Assembly (NCBI GenBank): GCA_965197395.1
Contig: CBDANB010000004.1
Span: 1-64,000 of the forward strand
DNA from: CAZYFH01 sp965197395
GTDB lineage: Bacteria; Acidobacteriota; Vicinamibacteria; Vicinamibacterales; UBA8438
Direction: 5' to 3'
DNA length: 64,000 nt
Part shown: positions 52,630 through 61,547 of the stretch, in pieces
Layout of the letters: every line of letters starts with the position of its first letter
Numbering within the stretch: the stretch's first letter is position 1
Made by a program: the position numbers and the translations under genes
The notes under the pieces: model-generated
The model's input: the letters and a program-made list of their open reading frames with translations, nothing else
Databases searched by the model: none
What the model was told of the DNA's origin: nothing

Positions 52630-54039
52630 ATGAGCTTGGAACAAGACAACCAACAGGCCGTCGACGCGCTCCTGGCACGCCTGCGAGAGGTCGTCGATCG
52701 GATGGTCCGCAGTCTGGCCAGCGATCTGGTCGCGAAGGCTGGAGCTGAGCGCCAGGCACTGCTGGATGATGCCCGGCGCGCCGCCGAGTCGGCGCAGGCG
52801 GCTGCGGTTGTCGACGCCACCACGCGGGCGCGGCAGGCGGCCGATGCAGAGGCGGCGGCGCGCATCGCCGAGCAGGCCGCGCGAACAAAGCGGGAGGCTG
52901 AGGACTCGGTGGCGGCGGTCCGGCGCGAATCGCAAGCCGAGCTGGCTGGGGCGCGGCAAGCCTCACAGGCCGAGCTGGCGCGTACGCGAGACGAGGCGGC
53001 CGCCGAGCAGAAGCGGGTCGTCGATGCGGAAGTCGCGAAGGTCCGCGACGAAGCGGAACGCGTTCTGGCGTCGTCGCTGGCCGACGCGCAAGGCGCGGCG
53101 GTCGACGCCGCGGCGTCGGAGGCGCGCGTGACGGCCGAGCGCGCAGTGGGCGACGAGATTGCACAGGCACGGGAAGAGGCGAGACGGGGCCAGCAGGCCG
53201 TGCTGGCGGCCGTCTCGCGGTTGCTCGATTCCGTGCGACGTCTCGACGCGCAGCCGACGCTGACGGACGTGCTCGACACGCTCACCGAGCTGGTCGCCGC
53301 AGAAGCCGGGCGAGTAGCCGTGTTCGTGGCCAGTGACGGCGAGATGCGCGGGTGGCGACTCGCCGGGTTTGGCCCGGAGGCGGGCGAGGCGAGGGACCGG
53401 ATCCTGAACGGTCCCGATGCGGGGTTCCTGAGTCGGGCGATCGGCACACGGCGAACACGAGTGCTGCCCGCCGGAGGCGCGCGGACTGACGCCGACCGTC
53501 CACCGGCATTCACGGCGCTGCCCCTGGATCGGAGTGCCCTGGCCGTGCCGGTGCTGATTGGCGGCGAGACGATGGTGCTGGTGTACGCCGACGACGTGAA
53601 CACGGAGAGCCGGTCGATCCTGTCGCAGTGGTCGGACGCGGTCGAGCTGCTCGCGCGACACGCCGGACACCGCCTCGAGGCGCTGACGGCCGATCGCGCC
53701 GCCGCACTCGCGAAGGGCATCGAGCCGGCGCCGCAGCCAGCGAATGCGCCCGGCTTTGGGTCGGCACCCACGCAGGGGATCGGCGAATCGGAAGCCGACG
53801 AGGCGGCACGACGCTACGCTCGCCTCCTGGTCTCGGAGATCAAGCTCTACAATGAGGGCGCGGTGACCGAGGGGCGGGCCGAGCGTGACCTGGGCCATCG
53901 GCTGACGGGCGAGATCGACCGCGCGCGCGGCCTCTACGAAGAGCGGATTCCCTCCAGCGTACGCTCGCGGCGCTTGTTCTTCGATCAGGAGCTTGTGCGA
54001 ACACTCGCGGACGGTGACCCCAGTCTTCTGGGGACGTAG
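52630..54039 (+). CDS. Coiled-coil protein with GAF-like domain
   Basis: A 469-residue soluble protein. The ATG at 52630 is preferred because everything upstream in frame overlaps the tmRNA gene. Residues about 15-210 form a long Ala/Glu/Arg-rich coiled coil (AAARIAEQAARTKREAEDSV, RDEAAAEQKRVVDAEVAKVR). Residues about 220-390 resemble a GAF sensor (LDTLTELVAAEAGRVAVFVA, WRLAGFGPEAGEARD, ALAVPVLIGGETMVLVYADD). The C-terminal helical part (ARRYARLLVSEIKLYNEGAV, RGLYEERIPSSVRSRRLFFD) is conserved-looking and found in acidobacterial proteins of unknown role. It probably scaffolds or senses; there is no catalytic motif. Confidence 0.75.
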   Translation: MSLEQDNQQAVDALLARLREVVDRMVRSLASDLVAKAGAERQALLDDARRAAESAQAAAVVDATTRARQAADAEAAARIAEQAARTKREAEDSVAAVRRESQAELAGARQASQAELARTRDEAAAEQKRVVDAEVAKVRDEAERVLASSLADAQGAAVDAAASEARVTAERAVGDEIAQAREEARRGQQAVLAAVSRLLDSVRRLDAQPTLTDVLDTLTELVAAEAGRVAVFVASDGEMRGWRLAGFGPEAGEARDRILNGPDAGFLSRAIGTRRTRVLPAGGARTDADRPPAFTALPLDRSALAVPVLIGGETMVLVYADDVNTESRSILSQWSDAVELLARHAGHRLEALTADRAAALAKGIEPAPQPANAPGFGSAPTQGIGESEADEAARRYARLLVSEIKLYNEGAVTEGRAERDLGHRLTGEIDRARGLYEERIPSSVRSRRLFFDQELVRTLADGDPSLLGT

Positions 54040-54051
54040 GATCGCGCGACT

Positions 54052-54120
54052 CAGGGCTGAAGCCCTGCGCTACGTACTACATACATCGCGGACGCAGGGC
54101 TGAAGCCCTGCGCTACGTAC
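54052..54120. repeat. Two direct copies of a 26-bp palindrome-containing repeat
   Basis: Identical 26-bp units at 54052-54077 and 54095-54120 each start CAGGGCTGAAGCCCTGCGCT. The AGGGCTGAAGCCCT core is a hairpin. They lie just after the GAF gene stop and before the convergent transglycosylase stop, consistent with a REP-like or terminator role. Confidence 0.8.
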
Positions 54121-54133
54121 CCTGGCCCTTCCT

Positions 54134-55366
54134 TTACTCAGGCCGCGTCGGAATCCGCAAGCGCTGGCCGATCCGGATCAGCGTCCGCCCTGTCATGTTG
54201 TTGGCGACTTGAATCGCACGCACGCTCGTCCCGTGCCTGCGCGCGATGGCACTGAGCGTGTCGCCGCTCTGGACGCGGTAGGTTGCGAATGTCGGTTTTG
54301 GCGCTTCCGGCCGGACGCGCAGCACCATTCCAGGTGTGAGGGTCTCATCCCAGAACAGGTTGTTGTCGCGGATGATGCGCCACGGGGAGGACTTCAGACG
54401 CTCGGCCACGGTGCGAAGGTCGTCGCCCGCCTGGACCGTATACACCTCGTGCTTGCCCGTCCACTCGAGGGGCAGGCGGAGGAGTTGGCCGGGCGGGACC
54501 GTCTGCAGGTGCCACAGGTCGTTCTGCTCGCGGAGGTCGTCGCGGCTGATGTCGAGCAGGAACGCCAGGTGGAGGTAGTTGTCTCCAATCCGCGCCCGGT
54601 ATTCGAGGTGCTCGTCACCGGCCGACGCGAACAGCCCAGGGCGCGGCTCCCGCGGGTAGGCCACGAACTGCCCGACTCGCAGCGCCCGGGTCGCGAGAAA
54701 CGGGTTGTGCACCCGGAGCTGCAGGATGGACACGCCGGTGCGTTGCGAAAGGGCCCACCAGTCGTCGCCCGCGCGAATCGCCTCGAGACGGATCGTCTCG
54801 GCGTGATGACGGATCGACCGCTCGTGCAGCTTCAGCGCCGTGCGATACGCGCCGACGGATAGCACGTATTGCAGGGTTTCGAGTGGCGGCCGGCCGCGCC
54901 GGGCGCGACCTGGCCCGCCATTGTAGGCGGCGACCGCGTAGTCCTCGCGCCGGAACTGGCGCACCATCTGGCTGAGGTATTTGATCCCAGCCTCGACGTT
55001 GGTGTCGACCCGAAGCCCGCGGAACGTCGCCGGCATGACCTGGAAGTAGCCGGCGGCACCCGCGATCGACGTCAGGTTGGGGTTGCCGCCGGACTCCTGG
55101 ATCAGCATCGCGCGGGCCAGGTCGATGTCGACGTCGTACTTCTCCGCGTAGGTGCGGATGTCGTCCTCGATGGTCATCGCCTTCCGGAACATCCCGAGGA
55201 ACTGCGGCGCGAAGTCGTCGAGCGGCAAGAGGCGCGTGTCGGAGACGGGCGCCGGCAGGGTCGGTGCCGCGGTCAGCGGCGGGGTGCTGGTGATCGCGAC
55301 CACCGCCGCGACGATGCCGCCCGCCAGTCCTAGCCACATCGCCGCGCGAATTGTTTGTCTGGGCAT
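54134..55366 (-). CDS. Membrane-bound lytic murein transglycosylase with LysM domains (MltD-like)
   Basis: A 410-residue envelope enzyme that cleaves the glycan strands of peptidoglycan. The ATG at 55366 has a GGAG site; one five codons upstream lacks it. A signal or anchor helix (AAMWLGLAGGIVAAVVAI) is followed by an SLT domain: AMLIQESGGNPNLTSIAG with the catalytic Glu, AAGYFQVMPATFRGLRVDTN, YAVAAYNGGPGRARRG. LysM or LysM-like modules follow (DDWWALSQRTGVSILQLRVH, YTVQAGDDLRTVAERLKSSP, YRVQSGDTLSAIARRHGTSV), the last two clear. Length and order match MltD proteins. It is convergent with the GAF gene. Confidence 0.9.
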   Translation of the reverse strand: MPRQTIRAAMWLGLAGGIVAAVVAITSTPPLTAAPTLPAPVSDTRLLPLDDFAPQFLGMFRKAMTIEDDIRTYAEKYDVDIDLARAMLIQESGGNPNLTSIAGAAGYFQVMPATFRGLRVDTNVEAGIKYLSQMVRQFRREDYAVAAYNGGPGRARRGRPPLETLQYVLSVGAYRTALKLHERSIRHHAETIRLEAIRAGDDWWALSQRTGVSILQLRVHNPFLATRALRVGQFVAYPREPRPGLFASAGDEHLEYRARIGDNYLHLAFLLDISRDDLREQNDLWHLQTVPPGQLLRLPLEWTGKHEVYTVQAGDDLRTVAERLKSSPWRIIRDNNLFWDETLTPGMVLRVRPEAPKPTFATYRVQSGDTLSAIARRHGTSVRAIQVANNMTGRTLIRIGQRLRIPTRPE

Positions 55367-55424
55367 CTGTCTCCGGCTCATTAGACCACAGCGACGCGCG
55401 CCGCCGTCGGGCCGCGCATCTTCC

Positions 55425-55430
55425 TATAAT
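55425..55430 (+). promoter_or_regulatory. TATAAT -10 box positioned for a leaderless transcript
   Basis: A consensus TATAAT ends eight bases before the ATG at 55438. Transcription would start at or within a base of that ATG, and no ribosome site is present, so a leaderless mRNA is likely. The -35 is weak. Confidence 0.5.
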
Positions 55431-55437
55431 GACCCGC

Positions 55438-56631
55438 ATGGGCACGCTCGTGGGATCGCAGAAGACGCGTCACTTCACGGAGTCGGTGATTCGAGAAATG
55501 ACGCGGCTGTCGGACGCGCACGACGGACTGAACCTGTCGCAGGGGTTTCCTGATTTTCCGGCCCCCGACCGGGTGAAAGATGCGGCGTGCGCGGCGATTC
55601 GCGCCGACGACAACCAGTACGCCGTGACCTGGGGAGCCCCCGCGATGCGCGCCGCGATCGCCCGCGAGTTCTCGCGACGCTATGCGGTGCCGGTGGATCC
55701 GGACGTCCATGTCACGGTCTGCTGTGGGTCGACCGAGGCGATGATGTCGACGATGTTGGCGCTGGTCGATCCGGGCGACGAGGTCGTCGTGTTCGAGCCG
55801 TTCTACGAGAACTATGGGCCGGACGCCATTCTGTCCGGTGCGACACCGCGCTACGTCACGCTGCGTCCGCCCGACTGGACGTTTGACCCCGATGAGCTCG
55901 CCTCGGCGTTCAGCAACCGCACGAAGGCCATCATCATCAACAGCCCGAACAACCCGACCGGGAAGGTGTTCACGCGCGAGGAGTTGGTCGCTGTGGCGCG
56001 CCTCTGCCAGCAGTGGGGCGTCGTTGCCGTGACGGACGAGATCTACGAGCACATCGTCTACGACGGCGCGCGGCATTTGCCAATGGCCGCCGTCGACGGC
56101 ATGGCGGAGCGGACGGTCACGATCAACAGCCTGTCGAAGACCTACAGCGTGACCGGATGGCGGGTCGGGTGGGCCATCGCCCCGGATTGGCTGGCCGGTG
56201 CGATCCGCAAAGTGCACGACTTCTTGACGGTCGGCGCCGCGGCGCCGCTCCAGGCGGCGGGCGCGGTGGCGCTCTCGTCGCCAGACGAGTACTACACGCA
56301 CCTGGCGACCGACTATCAGCGCCGGCGCGATCTGCTGTTCGAGATCCTCCAGCGCCACGAGTTCACGTGCTACCGACCGCGCGGCGCGTACTACATCATG
56401 ACCGACATCGGTCACTTCGGAGCGTCGGACGACGTGGAGTTCGCCCGACGATTGGTGACCGAGGTCGGCGTCGCGACGGTGCCGGGGAGCAGCTTCTATC
56501 ACGATCCCGCGCTTGGGCAAACCCAGGTGCGCTTCTGCTTCTGCAAACGCGACGCGACGCTCCAGGCCGCGGACCAGCGCCTGGCCACGCTCGCCACGAC
56601 GACGTTCGACGGTGCCTCCGCCGCGCCCTAA
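55438..56631 (+). CDS. Class I/II pyridoxal-phosphate aminotransferase
   Basis: A 397-residue fold-type I aminotransferase, similar in motif pattern to kynurenine-oxoglutarate/methionine aminotransferases. Motifs are LNLSQGFPDFPAPDRVKDAA, DNQYAVTWGAPAMRAAIARE, VCCGSTEAMMSTMLALVDPG, FEPFYENYGPD, INSPNNPTGKVF, VVAVTDEIYEHIVYDG (the Asp contacting the cofactor), and SLSKTYSVTGWRVGWAIAP with the Schiff-base Lys. The C-terminal Arg that binds the substrate carboxylate is in TQVRFCFCK. A start at 55429 is possible, but it overlaps the -10 box; 55438 is favoured by that box. The substrate cannot be fixed from sequence. Confidence 0.88.
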   Translation: MGTLVGSQKTRHFTESVIREMTRLSDAHDGLNLSQGFPDFPAPDRVKDAACAAIRADDNQYAVTWGAPAMRAAIAREFSRRYAVPVDPDVHVTVCCGSTEAMMSTMLALVDPGDEVVVFEPFYENYGPDAILSGATPRYVTLRPPDWTFDPDELASAFSNRTKAIIINSPNNPTGKVFTREELVAVARLCQQWGVVAVTDEIYEHIVYDGARHLPMAAVDGMAERTVTINSLSKTYSVTGWRVGWAIAPDWLAGAIRKVHDFLTVGAAAPLQAAGAVALSSPDEYYTHLATDYQRRRDLLFEILQRHEFTCYRPRGAYYIMTDIGHFGASDDVEFARRLVTEVGVATVPGSSFYHDPALGQTQVRFCFCKRDATLQAADQRLATLATTTFDGASAAP

Positions 56632-56660
56632 GCCTAAGACCTACAGACCTTCGGGACCTC
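56631..56660. repeat. CCTAAG-type repeat at a gene end
   Basis: TAAGCCTAAGACCTACAGAC and the following bases begin at the stop codon of the aminotransferase. They resemble the CTTAGG/CCTAAG arrays at 61.46 and 61.87 kb. Confidence 0.45.
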
Positions 56661-57512
56661 TCAAAACCTCACGACCCCAGACAGATAGAAGCCGTCGAGC
56701 TTGAGGTCGCCGGTGTCACGACCAATCAGATAGCTGAAGTCCATCGATCGGTATCCGACATTGACGCCCACCATGCGCGACAGGTTGAGGGTGGCATAGA
56801 GGTCGATGTCGACATACTGCGCTCGATAGTCTCCCGCGAGGCGCTCCGGTAGCTTGAACGCGGTTACCTCCGCGGTGATGGGCGTGAACCGCGTGACGTA
56901 GACGCGAGCGATGCCACCGATGGCGGGGATCGGCGCCTGGGCTCTCGTGTATTCGTACGCGAGGTCGCTTTCGATCTCGGCCAGGAGGCGCGTGTACTTG
57001 GCCTCGACGATCAACCCAAAGTAGCCCCGGTCGCGCGCGATGACATCGAACTCGTAGCCGACGCGCCACGCGTCCCACTTGAGCAACGACGAGACCGGGA
57101 GGCCGACGTCGTACGCGATGCCTTGAAACACGAGTCGTCGCTTGAGCACGCTGTGCTGCTGATACTCGATCGGGACGAGTGAGACACGCAGCTTGTGACG
57201 GCGTCCAGGCTTGAACGCCAGTCGAAACTCCGGGTGCCGCTGCCGGCCCATCCCGAGATCGTCGCCGAAGTTGATGTCGCTGCCGAGAATGCCAAACTGC
57301 TCGCTCGACGCCACGATGACCGCATCGGGCGCCCACAGCCCGCCGCTCAGCTCGACCGTGTAGTCCTCCCCGATGCTCGTGCCCGTCCAGAGCGAGCGAT
57401 CGATCGACCAGAGATACTCCGCGTCTTGTTCCTGCGCGTGTGCCGCCCCGATCGTGAGGACCGCGGCCGCGCAGACGCACCCTACCGCCCGTCGGATAGC
57501 TGTAACCGCCAT
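56661..57512 (-). CDS. Probable outer-membrane beta-barrel protein
   Basis: A 283-residue protein with a signal peptide (AVGCVCAAAVLTIGAAHAQ) and a GAGGAG ribosome site. The body alternates polar and hydrophobic residues in strands (RHPEFRLAFKPGRRHKLRVS, RVGYEFDVIARDRGYFGLIV, GYRSMDFSYLIGRD) and ends in SGVVRF, the terminal Phe used by outer-membrane assembly. No specific family was recognised. It is expressed divergently from the ABC exporter pair, 246 bp away. A porin or surface protein is inferred. Confidence 0.65.
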   Translation of the reverse strand: MAVTAIRRAVGCVCAAAVLTIGAAHAQEQDAEYLWSIDRSLWTGTSIGEDYTVELSGGLWAPDAVIVASSEQFGILGSDINFGDDLGMGRQRHPEFRLAFKPGRRHKLRVSLVPIEYQQHSVLKRRLVFQGIAYDVGLPVSSLLKWDAWRVGYEFDVIARDRGYFGLIVEAKYTRLLAEIESDLAYEYTRAQAPIPAIGGIARVYVTRFTPITAEVTAFKLPERLAGDYRAQYVDIDLYATLNLSRMVGVNVGYRSMDFSYLIGRDTGDLKLDGFYLSGVVRF

Positions 57513-57758
57513 CGTCTCCTCGCCCCGTGTCTATCGAGTGATGAACCGTGCGCGGTGCCCGGCGGGCGCCGGATTTGCGCAGTACAGCCTGCTGGGATAG
57601 GCATACCGACCATAGCACAGTGCACGGTCTGTACCAACGCCCGGAGGTGTGGCGTTCCGTTCGCACGCTGGTGGCAGCCATCGGCCGGCGCTGTCCCTGC
57701 GTCGCGCGATTCGACGCCCTCGTAGGCCGAATGACACAACTGTTATTCTGAGGGCTTG

Positions 57759-59600
57759 ATGTCGCCCGCCGCGTCGAAGCTCCTTCCTTATCTCGTTCGG
57801 TATCGCCGTCGGCTCGCCGCGGGTGCGGTGTTCCTGGTGCTGGCCACCGGTATCCAGTTGATGACGCCCTGGGTGCTCAAGTACGCGATCGACGATCTGG
57901 CGGCGGGCCTTGCGCGCGGTGAAGCGACGACCGGCGGCCGGACGCTCGGGTTTTATGCCGGCGTCATCGTCGGGATCGCGTTCGCGGGCGGCTGCTGTCG
58001 GTTTCTGATGCGCCGCATCATCATCGGCGCATCGCGTGCGATCGAATACGACCTGCGCAACGATTTCTTCGCGCATCTCCAGCGATTGCCGCTGGCCTAC
58101 TTCCAGTCCAGCCGGACCGGCGACCTCATGTCGCGCGCCACGAACGACCTGGCGGCCGTCCGGATGATGGCTGGTCCCGCCGTGATGTACACGGCGACGA
58201 CGTCGATCACGTTCGTTGCGGCGCTCGTCCTGATGCTCTCGATCTCGCCCGGTCTGACGGTGCTGGCACTGTTGCCGCTCCCGGTCGTGTCGATCGTCGT
58301 GAAGCTGTTTGGCGCCGCGATCTACCGGCGGTCCGAGCGGATCCAGGCGCAGCTGGCCCACCTCAGCGCCGTGGTCCAGGAGGCGCTCGCGGGCGCTCGG
58401 GTGGTGCGCGCGTATCGACGCGAGCAGGTCGAGATCGAGCGTTTCCGCGCGGCCAACTTGGAATACGTCGAGCGGAGCCGCGCCATGATCCAGCTGCAGG
58501 GCGTCTTCCACCCGAGCATGGCGCTGTTTCTCGGGCTCTCGGCGCTCGTGGTGCTGTGGATTGGCAGCCGGCAGGTTATCGATGGGCGGATCACGGTCGG
58601 CGAGTTTGTCGCGTTCAATGGCTACGTCGTCATGCTCAGCTGGCCGATGATCGCGTTCGGATGGGTCACCAACATGCTCCAGCGGGGCATGGCGGCATGG
58701 CGCCGGATGCTCGACGTCCTTGACGTCGAACCGTCCATCCGGGAGCCGGATGCGCCCTCGACCATCGCGTCGTCCGCCGACGTCCGCGGTCAGGTGGAGT
58801 TCCGCGATCTCACCTTCGCCTACAACGGGCGCGCGGTACTGTCCAACGTCAGCGCGCGGGTCGAGCCCGGCCAGGTGCTGGCGCTGGTGGGCCCGACTGG
58901 GTCGGGCAAGTCCACGCTCGTGGATCTACTGCCGCGCCTGTTCGAGCCACCGCCCGGGACGGTGTTCCTCGACGGCGTGGATGTTCGTCATCTGCCGCTC
59001 GGCGTGCTCCGTGGCGCGATTGGCTACGTGCCCCAGGAGCCGTTTCTCTTCTCCGCCACCGTCGCGGACAACGTGGCGTTCGGTGTGCCGGTCGACGAGG
59101 CCGCTCGATCGATGCCGCCGGTCCCGTCGGCGCACGTCGGTGGCGAGCGCGTGGCCGCCGGCCCGGCGACGGCGCTCGGGGTCGACGACGCGCTCGATGT
59201 GGCGCGGCTGGAGGGCGACCTCAAGGCCTTTCCGCGCGGCCTGGACACGGCGGTCGGCGAACGGGGGATTACCTTGTCGGGGGGACAGAAGCAGCGTGTC
59301 GCGCTCGCCCGCGCGCTGCTCACCGATCCGCGGGTCCTCATCCTCGACGACGCGCTGTCGGCGGTCGACACCCACACCGAGGACGCCATCCTGTCGCGGC
59401 TGCGAACGGTCATGCGGCAGCGGACGGCGATTGTCGTCGCGCACCGGATCTCGACGGTACGGGACGCCGATCTGATCCTGATGCTCGATGATGGTCGCGT
59501 CGTCGAGCGCGGCACGCACGACGAGCTGGTGGCGCGCGGCGGCCTGTACGCCGGACTGCATCGGAAGCAACTCCTGGAGAGGGAGCTGGAGGCGTCGTAG
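57759..59600 (+). CDS. ABC exporter half-transporter, probably the degenerate-site subunit
   Basis: A 613-residue fusion of a six-helix export domain (about 15-320) and an ATPase domain (about 345-590). The ATPase shows GPTGSGKST near 378, a Q-loop in IGYVPQEPFLFSA, LSGGQKQR near 506, VLILDDALSAVD near 527-538 and a His in VVAHRIST. The residue after the Walker B Asp is Asp rather than the catalytic Glu, typical of the degenerate site of heterodimeric exporters. About 25 extra Pro/Ala/Gly-rich residues (RSMPPVPSAHVGGERVAAGP) lie between the Q-loop and signature. The start at 57759 follows GAGGG. It is paired with the gene at 59634. Confidence 0.9.
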   Translation: MSPAASKLLPYLVRYRRRLAAGAVFLVLATGIQLMTPWVLKYAIDDLAAGLARGEATTGGRTLGFYAGVIVGIAFAGGCCRFLMRRIIIGASRAIEYDLRNDFFAHLQRLPLAYFQSSRTGDLMSRATNDLAAVRMMAGPAVMYTATTSITFVAALVLMLSISPGLTVLALLPLPVVSIVVKLFGAAIYRRSERIQAQLAHLSAVVQEALAGARVVRAYRREQVEIERFRAANLEYVERSRAMIQLQGVFHPSMALFLGLSALVVLWIGSRQVIDGRITVGEFVAFNGYVVMLSWPMIAFGWVTNMLQRGMAAWRRMLDVLDVEPSIREPDAPSTIASSADVRGQVEFRDLTFAYNGRAVLSNVSARVEPGQVLALVGPTGSGKSTLVDLLPRLFEPPPGTVFLDGVDVRHLPLGVLRGAIGYVPQEPFLFSATVADNVAFGVPVDEAARSMPPVPSAHVGGERVAAGPATALGVDDALDVARLEGDLKAFPRGLDTAVGERGITLSGGQKQRVALARALLTDPRVLILDDALSAVDTHTEDAILSRLRTVMRQRTAIVVAHRISTVRDADLILMLDDGRVVERGTHDELVARGGLYAGLHRKQLLERELEAS

Positions 59601-59633
59601 CCAGGGACCCAGGACGGATAGCGAACAGCGCAG

Positions 59634-61490
59634 GTGTCTCGACACGAAACTGACGACGTCCTCGGCAAGGCGTACGACGCGCGCCTGATGCGGCGGCTGC
59701 TGACCTATCTGCGTCCGCATCGCCGGGCGGTGGTCGTGTCGCTCGCCGCCATCGTCGGCTACTCCGGGTTGCAGCTCGCCCAGCCGTATCTGACGAAGGT
59801 CGCGATCGACGACCACATCACCACCGGCAACCTGGACGGTCTCGACGGGATCGCGCTCGCGTTTCTCGTCGTGCTGGTCGGCTCGTTCGCGCTGGAGTAC
59901 GTGCAGACCTACACGATGCAGATGATGGGGCAGCGGATCATGTTCGATCTTCGCATGCAGATCTACCGCCATCTGCAGCGGCTCGATCTCCGCTTCTACG
60001 ACCGCAATCCCGTCGGCCGACTGATGACCCGCGTGACGACCGACGTGGATGCGCTGAACGACCTGTTCGCGTCGGGGGTGATCTCGGTCTTCCGCGACGT
60101 GTTCACCCTGGTCGGCATCATGGTCGTGCTGCTGTGGATGGACTGGCGTCTGGCGCTCGTCGCGTTCTCGGTGCTGCCGTTCATCGCGCTCATCACGCAC
60201 TGGTTCCGCACGCATGCCCGCGAGTCGTATCGCCGCGTGCGCGGGTGGATTGCCCGGATCAATGCCTTCCTGCAGGAAAACATCACCGGGATGGCGACGG
60301 TCCAGCTGTTCCGGCGCGAGCGCCGCAACTTCGCGCAATTCGACGGCATCAACCGCGAGCACCGCGACGCGAACGTCGACTCGATCTTCTACTACGCGAC
60401 GTTCTACCCTGCGATCGAGTTCCTCGGCGCGGTCGCGACCGCGCTCATCATCTGGTATGGCGGTGGCCGGTCGCTCCAGAACGCGGTCGAGCTCGGGGCG
60501 CTCGTCGCGTTCATCCAGTATTCGCAACGGTTCTTTGGACCGATCAGTGATCTGTCGGAGAAGTTCAACATCTTGCAAGCGGCCATGGCATCTTCGGAGC
60601 GCATCTTCGGACTGCTGGACACGCCGGTCGAGATCGAGAGCCCTTCGCCGGCGACGGCGCAGTCGCCCAACGGGCGCGGACACCTCCGCTTCGAAGGGGT
60701 CTGGTTCGCGTATCGCGACGAGGACTACGTGCTGCGCGACGTCTCGTTCGACGTGGCCCCCGGCGAGCGGGTCGGCATCGTCGGGGCCACCGGCGCCGGC
60801 AAGACGACGCTCATCAACCTGCTGATGCGGTTCTACGACGTCAATCGCGGGCGGATCACGATCGACGGCATCGACATCACGCGGGTTCCGCTGGCCGACC
60901 TGCGGCGTCGTTTCGGTCTCGTGCTCCAGGACGTGTATCTGTTCTCTGGGAGCGTCCGCGAGAACATCCGCCTCGGCAACGTCGAGATCGGTGATGCCGA
61001 CGTCGATCGCGCCGCTGCCGGTGTGCATGCGGATCGCTTCATTGAACGGCTGCCGGGTGGGCTCGACGCCGAGGTGGCCGAGCGGGGCGCCACGCTCTCC
61101 GTCGGACAGCGGCAACTGTTGTCGTTCGCGCGCGCGTTGGCGTTTGCACCCGAGGTGCTCGTGCTCGACGAGGCGACGTCGAGCGTCGACACGGACACCG
61201 AGCGGCTCATCCAGGACGCGCTACGGGTCTTGATGGCCGAGCGCACCACCATCGCCGTCGCGCATCGCCTCTCGACCGTGCAGGACATGGACAAGATCCT
61301 GGTGTTCCACAGGGGCCAGCTCCGCGAGGCGGGCAGCCATCAGGAGCTACTTGCCCGGCGGGGCCTCTACCACATGCTCTACCAGCTGCAGTACAAGGAG
61401 CAGGAGAGGACGGGGGCTGAGGCGCCGAGAATGACACACGGCGCACAAGACTCGGTCGTAGGTCTTCGGTCCGAAAGTCTTAGGTCTTAG
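59634..61490 (+). CDS. ABC exporter half-transporter, probably the catalytic-site subunit
   Basis: A 618-residue half-transporter starting at a GTG, 33 bp after its partner. There are six helices (about 30-335), then an ATPase: GATGAGKTT near 384, a Q-loop in FGLVLQDVYLFSGS, the signature LSVGQRQL near 489 (non-canonical second residue), and VLVLDEATSSVDTD near 509-522 with the catalytic Glu, then a His in AVAHRLST. Its altered signature would face the altered Walker B of the partner, the expected arrangement in a heterodimer. The last residues (VVGLRSESLRS) are encoded by the CTTAGG repeat that also supplies the stop. Substrate unknown. Confidence 0.9.
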   Translation: MSRHETDDVLGKAYDARLMRRLLTYLRPHRRAVVVSLAAIVGYSGLQLAQPYLTKVAIDDHITTGNLDGLDGIALAFLVVLVGSFALEYVQTYTMQMMGQRIMFDLRMQIYRHLQRLDLRFYDRNPVGRLMTRVTTDVDALNDLFASGVISVFRDVFTLVGIMVVLLWMDWRLALVAFSVLPFIALITHWFRTHARESYRRVRGWIARINAFLQENITGMATVQLFRRERRNFAQFDGINREHRDANVDSIFYYATFYPAIEFLGAVATALIIWYGGGRSLQNAVELGALVAFIQYSQRFFGPISDLSEKFNILQAAMASSERIFGLLDTPVEIESPSPATAQSPNGRGHLRFEGVWFAYRDEDYVLRDVSFDVAPGERVGIVGATGAGKTTLINLLMRFYDVNRGRITIDGIDITRVPLADLRRRFGLVLQDVYLFSGSVRENIRLGNVEIGDADVDRAAAGVHADRFIERLPGGLDAEVAERGATLSVGQRQLLSFARALAFAPEVLVLDEATSSVDTDTERLIQDALRVLMAERTTIAVAHRLSTVQDMDKILVFHRGQLREAGSHQELLARRGLYHMLYQLQYKEQERTGAEAPRMTHGAQDSVVGLRSESLRS

Positions 61491-61499
61491 GTCTTAGGG
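61457..61499. repeat. CTTAGGT repeat array, left of the four-helix gene
   Basis: Units of GTCTTAGGTCTTAGGTCTTAG, seven bases each, follow GTAGGTCTTCGGTCC. The array supplies the C-terminal codons and stop of the ABC gene. An inverted version lies at 61867-61930. Confidence 0.7.
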
Positions 61500-61547
61500 A
61501 CTTCATGAGCGAGTACATGCGCCCACAGAGCTCTGTATAGCCCGCCA

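Noticed and set aside
58926..61115. A 729-codon frame antisense to the ABC exporter genes
   Set aside because: Composition is that of a reverse-frame shadow. Both sense genes carry complete Walker and signature motifs.
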